From NCBI GenBank assembly GCA_027627225.1, contig CM051034.1, positions 40,653,048 through 40,717,047 on the forward strand: a DNA stretch of 64,000 nt, given 5' to 3'. This DNA comes from Congeria kusceri. Its lineage: Eukaryota > Mollusca > Bivalvia > Myida > Dreissenidae. Numbering within the stretch: the stretch's first letter is position 1; the number at the start of each line of letters is the position of its first letter. The translations under genes were made by a program, and so were the position numbers. The notes below the pieces were generated by a model, which did no database searches, was not told the origin of the DNA, and was given only the letters and a program-made list of their open reading frames with translations. Of this stretch, positions 14,501-26,385 are shown in pieces.

Positions 14501-17500
14501 CCCTGGTAGGCATGTTCAGTTGGCAGTGCTGGCCTGAGACATTTGTACTCCTAGCTGCTGCATAAAAAGGCAGTTTTTTCATTGCATCCAGCTGATGTCT
14601 AACAGAACAGCAACTGCTCACACAGCAACTACTGTCTGTAGGTCAGCACCATGAGCACTACAATTATTAACCATAGGTTAACAACTGCATGCTCTGCAAG
14701 TACAGACCACAGGACCGCAATTGTGTGCAAACAGTTACTGCCTGTAAGATAAAACTGTGCAATGAAAAAAACTCCCTGTTGGACAGCAACTTTGAGGGCA
14801 GTGTCACAGGCCATCTTTGCCAACAAATTTTCATTTCTGCAGAGAATAATAATCAAAAGTATTATAAATATCCTTTCAGGCAGGAAAAGTGTTGCAGCTA
14901 AGCACTATTAACAGGAATAATATGGATTTCGGGACAAGTGTGGGCAGATGCTTGATCGGTCACAACTGACTGCAAGACAGCAACTGCGATTACTGCACTA
15001 ACTAATTGCAGAATACCAACTGTGTGCTCTGCAAGTACACCCACTGGACAGCAAATGAGTGCAATGCTTAAACTGTCTATTGCGCAGTAATTCAAAAAGC
15101 ATGTGTGGCAGGCCAGCACTGTGATGGCAAAATGACTAGTAGGCAAATTTATTCATGCCATCACAGAAAAAAGAAAACGGATGGAAGCGCAAGTGTCAAA
15201 TGATAGGCAAACCAACAGAACAAAGGCAACAGGAAGTTTTGCAACCCAAGGTCATAAAGGCACAGACCGAGGGCAAGATTTGCAGGTCTAGCCCATTCAC
15301 AGAAAACAATATGGCTGTCTGGGCAATTTTGGAGAATGTCAGAGCCGTATGACATCAATGATTTGCTGTTCAACTAATGTGCTCGCCTGCTTCACTTCCC
15401 CTGCTAGGCATGTTCAGTTGGCAGTGCTGGACTGAGACATTTGTCTTTCTAGTTGCTGCATAAAAAGGCAGTTTTTTCATTGGACCCAGCTGATGTCTAA
15501 CAGAACAGCAACTGCTCACACAGCAACTACTGTCTGTATGTCAGCACCATGAGCACTACAATTATTAACCATAGGTTAACAACTGCATGCTCTGCAAGTA
15601 CAGACCACAGGACTGCAACTGCGTGCAAACTGTTACTGCCTGTAAGATAAAACTGTGTGCAATGAAAAAAAACTCCCTGTTGGACAGCAACTTTGAGGGC
15701 AGTGTCACAGGCCATTTCTGCCAACAAATTTTCATTTCTGCAGAATAATAATCAAAAGTATTATAAATATCCTTTCAGGCAGGACAAGTGTTGCAGCTGA
15801 GCACTATTAACAGGAATAATATGGATTTTGGGGCAAGTGTGGCCAGATGCTTGCTCTGTTACTACTGACTTCAGGACAGCAACTGCGATTACTGCACTTA
15901 CTAATTGCAGAATACCAACTGTGTGCTCTGCAACAACACCCGCAGGACAGCAAATGAGTGCAATGCTTAAACTGTCTATTGGGCAGTTATTTAGAATGCA
16001 CGTGTGTCAGGCCAGCACTGTGATGGTAAAATTACTAGCAGGAAAATTTATTCATGCCATGACAGAAAACAGAAGACAGATGGAAGCGCGAGAGTCAAAT
16101 GATAGCAAAACCAACAGAACAAAGGCAGCAGGAGAAGTTTTGCAACCCAAGGTCACAAGGGCATAGACAGAGAAGGGCAAGATTTGCAGTTCTAGCCCAT
16201 TCATAGAAAAAATACGGCTGTCTGGGCAATTTTGGAGAGTGTCCGAGCCGTATGACATCAATGATTTGCTGTTCAACTAATGTGCTCGCCTGCTTCACTT
16301 CCCCGGCTAGGCATGTTCAGTTGGCAGTGCTGGCCTGAGACATTTGTCGTCCTAGTTGCTGCATAAAAAGGCAGTTTTTTCATTGCACCCAGCTGATGTC
16401 TAACAGAACAGCAACTGCTCATACAGCAACTACTGTCTGTAGGTCAGCACCATGAGCCCTACAATTATTCACCATATGTTAACAACTGCATGCTCTGCAA
16501 GTACAGACCACAGGACCGCAATTGTGTGCAAACAGTTACTGCCTGTAAGATAACACTGTGTGCAATGAAAAAACTCCCTGTTGGACAGCAACTTTGAGGG
16601 CAGTGTCACAGGCCATCTTTGCCAACAAATTTTCATTTCTGCAGAGAGTAATAATCAAAAGTATTATAAATATCCTTTCAAGCAGGAAAAGTGTTGCAGC
16701 TGAGCACTATTAACAGGAATAATATGGATTTGGGGGCAAGTGTGGGCAGATGCTTGATCTGTAACTACTGACTGCAGGACCGAAACTGCTATTATGGCAC
16801 TTACTAATTGCAGAATACCAACTGTGTGCTCTGCAAGTACACCCGCAGGACAGCAAATGAGTGCAATGCTAAAACTGTCTATTGGGCAGTAATTTGAAAA
16901 GCATGTGTGGTAGGCCAGCACTGTGATGGCAAAATGACTAGCAGGCAAATGAATTCATGCCATCACAGAAAACAAAAGACGGATGGAAGCTCGAGTGTCA
17001 AAAGATATTAAAACTAACAGAATAAAAGGAGCAGGAAAAGTTTTGCAATGCAAGGTCACAAGGGCATAGACAGGGCGCGATTTGCAGTTCTAGCCCATTC
17101 ATAGAAAAAAATATGGCTGTCTGGGCAATTTTGGAGTGTCAGAGCCGTATTACATCAATGATTTGCTGTTCAACTAATGTGCTCGTCTGCTTCACTTCCC
17201 CTGCTAGGCATGTTCAGTTGGCAGTGCTGGCCTGAGACATTTGTCCTCCTAGTTGCTGCATAAAAAGGCAGTTTTTTCATTGCACCCAGCTGATGTCTAA
17301 CAGAACAGCAACTGCTCACACAGCAACGAGCACTACAATTATTAACCATGGGTTAACAATGGCATGCTCTGCAAGTACAAACCACAGGACCCCAATTGTG
17401 TCCAAACAGTTACTGCCTGTGAGATAAAACTGTGTGCAATGAAAAAAACTCCCTATTGGACAGCAACTTTGAGGGCAGTGTCACAGGCTATCTTTGTCAA

Positions 17501-20367
17501 CAAATTTTCTTTTCTGCAGAGAATAATTATCAAAAGTATTATAAATATCCTTTCAGGCAGGACAAGTGTTGCAGCTGAGCACTATTAACAGAAATAATAT
17601 GGATTTTGAGGCAAGTGTGGGCAGATGCTTGATCTGTCACTACCAACTGCAGGACCGAAACTGCTATTACTGCACTTATTAATTGCAGAATACCAACTGT
17701 GTGCTCTGCAAGTACACCCGCAGGACAGCAAATGACTGCAATGCTTAAACTGTTAATTGGACAGTAATTCAGAAAGCATGTGGCAGGCCAGCACTGTGAT
17801 GGGTAAATGACTAGCAGGCAAATTTATTCATGCCATCACAGTAAAACAGAAGATGGATGGCAGCGCGAGTGTCAAATGATAGCAAAACCAACAGAACAAA
17901 GGGAGCAGGAAAAGTTTGGCAACCCAAGGTCACAAGGGCATAGACAGAGGGCAATATTTGCAGCTTCAGTCTAGACATAGAAAAAAATACGGCTGTCTGG
18001 GCAATTTTGGCGAGTGTCAGAGCCGTATAACATGATTTGCAGTTCCACTAATGTGCTGGACTGCTTCACTTCCCCTGCTAGGCATGTTCAGTTGGCAGTG
18101 CTGGCCTGAGACATTTGTCCTCCTAGTTGCTGCATAAAAAGGCAATTTTTTCATTGCACCCAGCTGATGTCTAACAGAACAGCAACTGTTCATACAGCAA
18201 CTACTGACAGTAGGTCAGCACCATGAGCCCTACAATCATTAACCACAGGTTAACAACTGCATGCTCTGCAAGTACAGACCACAGGACCGCAATTGTGTGC
18301 AAACAATTACTGCCTGTAAGATAAAACTGTCTGCAATGGAAAAAACTCCCTGTTGGACAGCAACTTTGAGGGCAGTGTCATAGGCCATCTTTGCCAACAA
18401 ATTTTCATTTCTGCAGAGAATAATAATCAAAAGTATTATAAATATCCTTTCAGGCAGGAACAGTGTTGCAGCTGAGCACTATCAACAGTGATAATAAGGA
18501 TTTTGGGGCAAGTGTGGGCAGATGTTTTCTCTGTTACTACTGACTGCAAGACAGCAACTGCGATTACTGCACTTACTAATTGCAGAATACCAACTGTGTG
18601 CTCTGCAACAACACCCGCAGGACAGCAAATGAGTGCAATGCTTAAACTGTCTATTGGGCAGTAATTTGAAAAGCATGTGTGGTAGGCCAGCACTGTGATG
18701 GCAAAATGACTAGCAGGCAAATTTATTCATGCCATCACAGAAAACAGAAGACGGATGGAAGCGCAAGTGTCAAATGATAGCAAAACCAACAGAACAAAGG
18801 GAGCAGGAAGTTTTGCAACCCAAGGTCATAAAGGCACAGACAGAGGGCAAGATTTGCAGTTCTAGCCCATTCATAGAAAAAAATATGGCTGTCTGGGCAA
18901 TTTTGGAGAATCTCAGAGAAAAAAATATGGCTGTCTGGGCAATTTTGGAGAATGTCAGAGCCGTATGACATCAATGATTTGCTGTTCAACTAATGTGCTC
19001 GCCTGCTTCACTTCCCCTGCTAGGCATGTTCAGTTGGCAGTGCTGGCCTGAGACATTTGTCCTCCTAGTTGCTGCATAAAAAGGCAGTTTGTTCATTGCA
19101 CCCAGCTGATGTCTAACAGAACAACAACTGTTCATACAGCAACTACTTACTGTCTGTAGGTCATTACCATGAGCCCTACAATTATTAACCATAGGTAAAC
19201 AACTGCATGCTCTGCAAGTACAGACCACAGGACCACAATTGTGTGCAAACTGTTACTGCCTGTAAGATAAAACTGTGTGCAATGAAAAAAACTCCCTATT
19301 GGACAGCAACTTTGAGGGCAGTGTCACAGGCCATCTTTGCCAACAAATTTTCATTTCTGCAGAGAGTAATAATCAAAAGTATTATAAATATCCTTTCAGG
19401 CAGGAAAAGTGTTGCAGCTGAGCACTATTAACAGGAATAATCTGGATTTGGGGGAAAGTGTGGGCAGATGCTTGATCTGTAACTACTGACTGCAGGACCG
19501 AAACTGCTATTACTGCACTTACTAATTGCAGAATACCAACTGTGTGCTCTGCAAGAACATCAGCAGGACAGAAAATGAGTGCAGTGCTTAAACGGTCTAT
19601 TGGGCAGTAATTTAAAAAGCATATGTGGCAGGCCAGCACTGTGGTGGGAAAATTACTAGCAGGAAAATTTATTCATGCCATCACAGAAAACAGAAGACGG
19701 ATGGAAGCGCGAGTGTCAAAAGATAGCAAAACGAACAGAACAAAAGGAGCAGGAAAAGTTTTGCAATCCAAGGTCACAAGGGCATAGACAGAGCGCAAGA
19801 TTTGCAGTTGTAGCCCATTCATAGAAAAAAATACGGCTGTCTGGGCAATTTTGGAGAGTGTCAGAGCCGTATGACATCAATGATTTGCTCTTCCACTAAT
19901 GTGCTGGCCTGCTTCACTTCCCCTTCTAGGCATGTTCAGTTGGCAGTGCTGGACTGAGACATTTGTCCTCCGAGCTGCTGCATAAAAAGGCAGTTTTTTC
20001 ATTGCACCCAGCTGATGTCTAACAGAACAGCAACTGCTCACACAGCAACTACTGTCTGTAAGTCAGCACCATGAACCCTACAATTATTAACCATAGGTTA
20101 ACAACTGCATGCTCTGCAAGTACAAACCACAGGACCACACTTGTGTGCAAACAGTTGCTGCCTGTAAGACAATACTGTGTGCAATTAAAAAAAAACTCCG
20201 TTGGACAGCAACTTTGAGGGCGGTGTCACAGGCCATCTTTGCCAACAAATTTTCATTTCTGCATAGAATAATAATCAAAAGTATTATATCCTTTCAGGCA
20301 GGAACAGTGTTGCAGCTGAGCACTATTAACAGGAATAACATGGATTTTGGGGCAAATGTGGGCAGAT
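8598..20367. repeat. ~898-bp dimeric higher-order satellite array (~13 copies)
   Basis: A regular tandem array. The landmark tgctgcataaaaaggcagtt occurs near 9177, 10073, 10975, 11863, 12759, 13659, 14559, 15458, 16360, 17258, 18131, 19073 and 19979, so most steps are 888-906 bp. Exceptions are 873, and 942 caused by a 43-bp internal duplication near 18872-18960. Each unit is a dimer of two related ~450-bp halves; both halves keep the series tcagagc-gt-tgacatca, ggcctgc-tcactt and ggcagtgctggcctg in older copies. Core units lack two segments present in edge copies. Antisense and sense frames of 60-112 codons drift between copies and are not genes. Confidence 0.92.
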
Positions 20368-21769
20368 TCAGAGCAGTGTGACACCACAGATTTGCACTTA
20401 CAGTATTGTGCTGGCCTGCATCACTTCCCTAGGCATGTCTGTTGGCAGTGCTGGCCTTTGACATTTGCATTAGAAGGGCAGTTGTTTTCAATGCACACAG
20501 ATGATGTCTTACAAAACAGCAACTGCTTGCACAGCAACTACTGACTGTAAAACAGCACCATGAGCCCTGCATTATTAACCAAAGGCTAGCAACTTCATGC
20601 TCTGCAAGAACTGACCACAGGACCGCAAACTGTGTGCAAACAGTTATTGCCTGTAAGTCAGAAAGTGTGCACAATGAAAATAACCGCCTGTTGGACTGCA
20701 ACTTAGAGGGCAAGTGTCATTAGAGGGCCTTGCCAACAAAAAATGATCAGCAATGGAAATTATTCAGGCCAAGACAACAAACAGCAGATAGCTGGGTGGG
20801 CAAGTGATGCTTCTGAGCACAATTAACATAAATAATATGGGGTTTTGAGCAGGTCTGGGCAAAGTCATAGTTATTTGACATTAATAACTTGCACTGTAAC
20901 TACATCCCAAAGTACAGTAATTGCTTGCTCTGTTACTACCGACTGCAGGACAGCAACTGCGTTTACTGCAGTTACTAATTACAGAATACCAACTATGTGC
21001 TCTGCAAGTAACGCCTGCAGGACAGCAAAGGAGTTCAATGCTAAAACTGTCTATTGGACAGCAATTTTAAGAGCATGTGTGCCATCACAGAAAACAAAAG
21101 ACAGATAGAAGGGCAAGTGTCAAAGAATAGGAAAACCAACAGAACAAGGAAAGCAGGGAACGTTTCGCAAACCAAGATAACAAGGGCATGAACAGCTGTG
21201 CAAACAATGCAGCTCTGGCCCAGTTACAGACAAAGTCAGAGTTGTAAGAAATCAACCATTTGCTCTTCCACTACTATGCTTGACTGCGCCATTTACCCTG
21301 CTAGCCATATTCTGCTTGCATTGCTGGCCTGTGACATTTGTCCTCCAAGTTGCTGCATACAAAAAAGCAGTTGTTTTCATTGCACACAGTTGACATCTTA
21401 CAGGACAGCAAGTACTCACACAGCAATTACTGCCTGTCAGACAGCACTTTGAGCACTGCAAGTTTAAGCCATAGGTTAGCAAATGCATGCTCTGCATGTT
21501 CTGCCCACAGGACCACAAATGTGTGTACTGCAGTTACTGCTTGTAACACAGAATTGCGAGCAATAAAAAATTTGCCTGTTGGACAGCAACTTAGAGGGTA
21601 AGTCTAAAAGCACGGCCTTGCCAACAAATTATTGCTAGTTAGGCCAGCACCACAAACAAAATATGGATAGGAAGGCAGGTGTTGCAGCTGAGCACTATTA
21701 ACAGAAATGGCTTTCAGGTCAAGTGTTTGTGTAATCAACCAGCCAAACCAACAGAACATTTCCATCAAT
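20368..21769. repeat. diverged satellite monomers, right edge
   Basis: The period is lost and older monomers return. For example, 20830-20960 keeps the full stretch between gggcaaagtca and cagtaattgcttgctctg that the core array has deleted. Marker block copies lie at about 20560 and 21450. No gene is seen. Confidence 0.8.
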
Positions 21770-22340
21770 GCATGCAGGGGGGAGCGTCTGTGCAAGCAGC
21801 TAGCATAAACAACAGAATATTAAAATCGATGCATGGAGGGGGAGCAGAGTACCAAATAAAGAAGCATCTGCACAGGCAACAGAGCAAAATATTCATGTAT
21901 TTACAGTCAGTATCTATGAACGTCTGGGAGACAGACACAATCAGGTGAAACCAATGTCCTCATTTTTAAAACAGAATTCATGTTCCAAAAATAAATATTA
22001 AATCTTATATTTGACCTTTTACCTCTTTAGAGTGACTTTGGCCTCTAAACTTAAGGCGTGCAAAATACCCGCTCATGATAGTGATCATTTCTATTTCTAA
22101 ATTATAGGAATATCCTTCTCCAGCAGAAAATTATGCTCCAAACAAATCTTGAAGTGTGCGTGTTTTTGGCAACACACCATCTATGGGGTATAATAATCAA
22201 AAGTATTGTAAATGTCCTTACAGGTATTAAGAAGTGATGGTGAAGAAACAACAATCTTTGACCTTTGACAGCAAAGCATTTGTGATGTACATGACTCATC
22301 AGGCCATTGATAATAATAATCTGAAGTATTAATAAAATCC
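21770..22340. repeat. non-satellite dispersed segment, right copy
   Basis: This is homologous to 530-1000. Shared blocks in order include catctgcacaggcaacagagc, ataaatattaaatctt, gctcatgatagtgatcattt and taataatcaaaagtatt. Here the block runs on into further non-satellite DNA, so this copy marks the right boundary of the satellite field. No coding region is seen. Confidence 0.75.
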
Positions 22341-22997
22341 TTCCAAGCATTTAGAAGTTAAGGAGCAGAAATAAAAATCCTCAACCTTTGACTGTAATGT
22401 TAAACCTTGACCATCAACAGAATGATGAGCATGGGTGTTGTCGTCTTGTATGAAATACATATAATCTGAAATTATAAATTAGACAGAAACGTCAGGAAAA
22501 CTGGTCAATGCACTTGGACAGTTGATGGGAATAAAATAAGGCAAAAACAACCTGACAATATGTGCAATCCATGTAATAGGACTGCGGCACATCAAATTTC
22601 ATTGAATTCTTGCCATTGGTGGCTGAAATGAAAATACTTGACTGACAAAGGATGGACAAAAGAATGACAGATTTAAGGGTAAATGCATTGGGTACATGGA
22701 ATGACAGTTTCATGCCATTCTCCAGTTATTGAGCATAAACGTTTTTCCAATTTAAGATACAATGACCAACACCTTTACCCCACCCACACCTTATGCAATC
22801 TCATCCAAGGTTTCAATATAATGTAATGTTTATTTGAAATTTGTTTACAAGTAAGTTCTTAAGTTATTGAGCGGAAAATGTTTTTTTATTTTTATCAATG
22901 TGACAGTAACATTGATCCGGACCATCCCATATGCAGTTCTAAGCAAGATATTGGTATTAGATATATGTTTGTTTGCTTTTTGGTATTTCCGTCGTAT
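22341..22997. other. AT-rich interspersed repeat DNA
   Basis: No gene is seen. The stretch contains degenerate copies of the unit accttgacc...ccatatgcaatc...aagttattgagcggaaa, the family that forms the tandem block at 36.7-38.5 kb. CTGATGAG at 22295-22302 (minus) is not followed by the rest of a hammerhead core. Confidence 0.5.
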
Positions 22998-23262
22998 CAC
23001 AGTAGTCAGTTAACCTACTCACACTTTTCCTGGTCAGCGTAGACGATCTAAGTGGGTTACCAGTACAAAGTGCACATACTTATGCCAGTAACTGACAACT
23101 GCCCTACTTGAAAAAGGTAGGGGGGGAGAATGGCCGTATAAAAATTTCATGATCATTCCCCACACAAGTTAAGTGGTCGGGCTGGGGAGTGAACTCACGA
23201 ACCCCGGATTGACAGTTCAGCGCTCTACCAACTAAGCTGGCTGGTCTCGCTATTAGGTATCT
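22998..23262 (-). mobile_element. tRNA-derived SINE, copy 1
   Basis: Read on the minus strand, the head at about 23250-23183 has the pol III promoter shape of a tRNA: an A-box-like tagttggtagagcg and a B-box-like ggggttcgtgagttc. The body continues with gaatggccgtat (as read on plus) and ends near cagtagtcagttaacctac. A second copy lies 680 bp downstream. The head is not a functional tRNA gene because it runs directly into the conserved body and lacks a matching acceptor stem. Confidence 0.75.
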
Positions 23263-23680
23263 ACATTTGAAGTTTCATTAAAATAGCGGAATACATTCTC
23301 AAGTTATAGAACTGGTCTTCTGTTTTTAGTAATGACAACCTTGACCTTAACTCCGCCTGCCCCATATGCAACAAAAAGTGAGGTCACAACATATGAGTAA
23401 GAAGCTTTTAAACATCTTTAATTATGACGGCTGCAAATATTTATGCCGGTATGTGAAAACATTCAAATGTGATGGATTTTAAACAATATAAATCATCCAA
23501 CAATTATATCTACAACGTCAGTCATGACTAATTAAAAGGTTATCTGTTATAATAGAGTTATTGTACTCAGTGAGTCTTAGGTTGAGTTATCCGAGTGTAT
23601 CTAGACTATTTTTTTAATTTTCCCAATGTTTTATGTAGAACATCGCTTTGTTTAACATGCTTAGTTAGTATTCATACCAC
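23263..23680. other. intervening dispersed repeat, no gene
   Basis: This begins with attaggtatctacatttgaagtttcattaaaatag and continues through accttgacc...ccatatgcaac, a diverged unit of the gtgaccttgacc family. The remainder is AT-rich with no recognisable feature. Confidence 0.5.
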
Positions 23681-23935
23681 TGTGGTCAGTTAACCTACTC
23701 ACACTTTTCCAGGGCAAGCTTAGCTGATCTAAGCAGGTTACCAGTAATAAATGCACATACTTATGCCAGTAATTGACAACTGCCCTACTGGAATCAAAGG
23801 TAAAGAGAGAATGGCCGTATAAAAAAATTCATGACCATTCCCCACACAAGTTATGTGGCTGAGCTGGGGAGTAGACTCACACGCCCTGGATTGACAGTCC
23901 AGTGCTCTACCAACTAGGCTAGAAGGTCTGGGTAT
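23681..23935 (-). mobile_element. tRNA-derived SINE, copy 2
   Basis: This is the same element as copy 1, sharing gtcagttaacctactcacac, cacatacttatgccagtaa, agaatggccgtata and ccattccccacacaagtta. On the minus strand the head at about 23930-23861 keeps the A-box-like tagttggtagagc, while its B-box region is decayed (gggcgtgtgagtc). Copies 1 and 2 are followed on the plus side by the same sequence (attaggtatc..gaagtttcatta), so they were probably duplicated with that flank or inserted at the same motif. Confidence 0.75.
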
Positions 23936-25600
23936 TAGGTATCAACACATGAAGTTTCATTACAATAGCTGAATACATAAACTGGTTTTCTGTTTTTAGT
24001 AATGGCAACCTTGACCTTGACACCACTGGCCCCATATGCAACCAAAAGTGAGGTCTCAATATATGAAAAATATATATGACTGATTACAACAGTATACTGT
24101 GTAGTTGTTATCCACATGTTTTAAAGCAAAATTTTGGTTATGAGATTGGGGTATATAACTGACAGATACACAACCTTTTTGCAAGCTTGACAGGCACAGA
24201 TACAAAAGTATACATCAAGCACTGAAGGCCATGCATTTCTTTTACAACAAGGAGAACTGGTTTGATATGGCCAATTATATTATGGTGCATATTATCATGG
24301 TCAAAACTGACTGTGCAAGGATGTTAATGATAGAATGAAAAAATAATTAGAGAAAGTTTTCTCAAGAATGGGCAGAAAAAATGAAGTTTTTTGCCACACA
24401 AGGACCAAGTTGTTGACAGAAGACCATCACCTGAGCAGAGCTACCACATACCAAGAAAAGAAAAAAAACATATATCAAAAAAATTGCACAAATATGCTTG
24501 TTTACTCATGTTTAATATATGTATAACATAAATAGTAACAGAACAATATTGTGTTCATTATATGTTAAGTATGCATGTATTCTTTTTTAATGAATATGCT
24601 GTTTTATAATTGCTTGCCTTGCAAATCTTTGATGCTTACTTCCTACATAACAAACAATTAATCAAATGGAAGTATCGGTACTTTACTGCACACAAGGTGT
24701 ATATAGTAAAATACTATATGTATATATGCGTTGCATGTGATTGTCATACTGATAACCCACTGAAATTTGATATGAAATTAATGAAACAAGTTGTCAGAGG
24801 ACAGGCCGCTGGATTATTTAAAGTATTTTAATGTAAGTTATATTGTTGAAAGTAGCCTACAGAAAAAAGTATAGAAACATACAGCTGTTTATTTTTAAAG
24901 TAACTTTTTTTCTGTGTTTAAAAGTAAAAATATAAACATACAGTTACGAGAAATGTTGTATGTAATTTAGAATGTGTTGAAACTGTTACAAGGAAGTAGG
25001 TAGTTCCTAAACAACAGATGTAAGCAAAGACAATTATCTTGACAACGTAATGAAAGAGTATATATAATGGGAACTAAACGTATGCAGACGAATGTAAGAA
25101 GAAGTCCTGAACAAAACCAAAATAGCATCCACTCATGCAAATGAATTTTGAGTGAGGAATGCACAGCAGTGTAACTATTGCAAGTACAAAGCAGCAGCAT
25201 GTACATTCTTGTTCAACAGTGTTCTGGGTATTTTTGTAATTCAAGTTCAATATTTAACATACATTTTGGTCAATAATATATTTATGTTTGGGATTTGTGG
25301 TATTTTCATTGAATAAGATGCTTCAGTAAAAGAGTACAACAATGTTTAGTCACTGATGCACTTGGTCAAGGGAAGACAAAGGAGGGAAATGAAAAGAACA
25401 GGTCCAATAATTTTGATTAAAATAGGTAAACAAGTGCTTGTATGGCTCCACTGGCTTGTTTAATAAGAAGTGTTGGAAGTGCAAGAACCCTGATATGCTA
25501 AATATAACAGTTTTGAAGGCACACAAAAAATGATAATATGAAAGCAAATGAGACTAATTGTGTTGATAGGACATGAAAGCCCCCCGCTGACATGTGTCCA
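23936..25600. other. AT-rich DNA without recognised features
   Basis: The first ~130 bp are a diverged gtgaccttgacc-family unit. The rest is AT-rich; open frames of 60-79 codons have no recognisable domain, no convincing splice context and low-complexity translations. No gene is supported. Confidence 0.5.
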
Positions 25601-26385
25601 TACAGTTGTGTGTGTGCGCGTGTGTATATTTTATGTAAAAATATGAAGAAAAAAAACAAAGTACAAAATGTATGTATTTAAAGACTATTTTTGCCTAGTG
25701 GTGCAGATGTGAGATATACCGTGGTATGAGATCTGAAGAGACGTGGAACCCTTTTTGCATCTTCACCACGGTACCACAGACATTTAATTACTTTAAAACA
25801 TAGAAATGTCACACAAAAATTGTTTGCAATTACTTATTACCCTTATGTTTGTTTATTTTATGTTTGCCTATTGTACTTAACTCTTTTGTGATACATGTAT
25901 TACTTTTGTATGTGAATGTTTTTCTATGTACACGTGTGTTTGTGTGTGTTGAGTATGTGGGGAATGTGATATCTGTATATATTTTGTGGATATGACAGTG
26001 TGTGTGTGTGAATGTGTGTGTGCGGACACATGTGCATGGCAGACTTATGTGTCCCTGCAGTTTCGTGTGTGTCTGCGTGTAGATCTGTGTGTGCGGACAC
26101 ATGTGCATGGCGGACACGTGTCCCTGCAGTTTCGTGTGTGTCTGCGTGTAGATCTGTGTGTGCGGACACATGTGCATGGCGGACACGTGTCCCTGCAGTT
26201 TCGTGTGTGTCTGCGTGTAGATCTGTGTGTGCGAACACATGTGTATGGCAGACACATGTGTACGTGCAGTTGTGTGTGTGGTTGTGTGTGCGTGAATGTG
26301 TGTGTGCGGACACATGTCTATGGAGGACGGATGTGCCCGTACAGTTGTGTGTGTGCGAGTGTGTGAGTGTGTATTTTATATAAAA
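25600..26385. repeat. GT-rich minisatellite module, unit 1
   Basis: A ~760-bp module. It has a leading segment (from attttatgtaaaaatatgaag, through tttgcctagtggtgcagatg, to ggatatgacagtgtgtgtg), followed by four copies of a ~69-bp GT-rich unit containing tgcggacacatgtgcatggc. The module repeats at 26370 with a far longer array. Open frames of 120-160 codons in several frames follow from the repeat period and are not genes. Confidence 0.85.

Noticed and set aside
8598..20367. CRISPR-like regular repeats
   Set aside because: Units are ~898 bp, contiguous, without short spacers; the context is eukaryotic satellite DNA.
194..21600. Dozens of 60-121-codon frames beginning MSPAIINHRLATACSAS and similar, or antisense to them
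   Set aside because: They recur with the satellite monomer and change length by indels between copies, on both strands; no sign of protein-level constraint.
22295..22302. CTGATGAG on the minus strand as a hammerhead ribozyme core
   Set aside because: The expected stem II and CGAAA segment do not follow within the needed distance.
23183..23253. tRNA gene
   Set aside because: A- and B-box-like motifs are present, but the sequence continues into a conserved SINE body shared with the second copy and lacks a paired acceptor stem.
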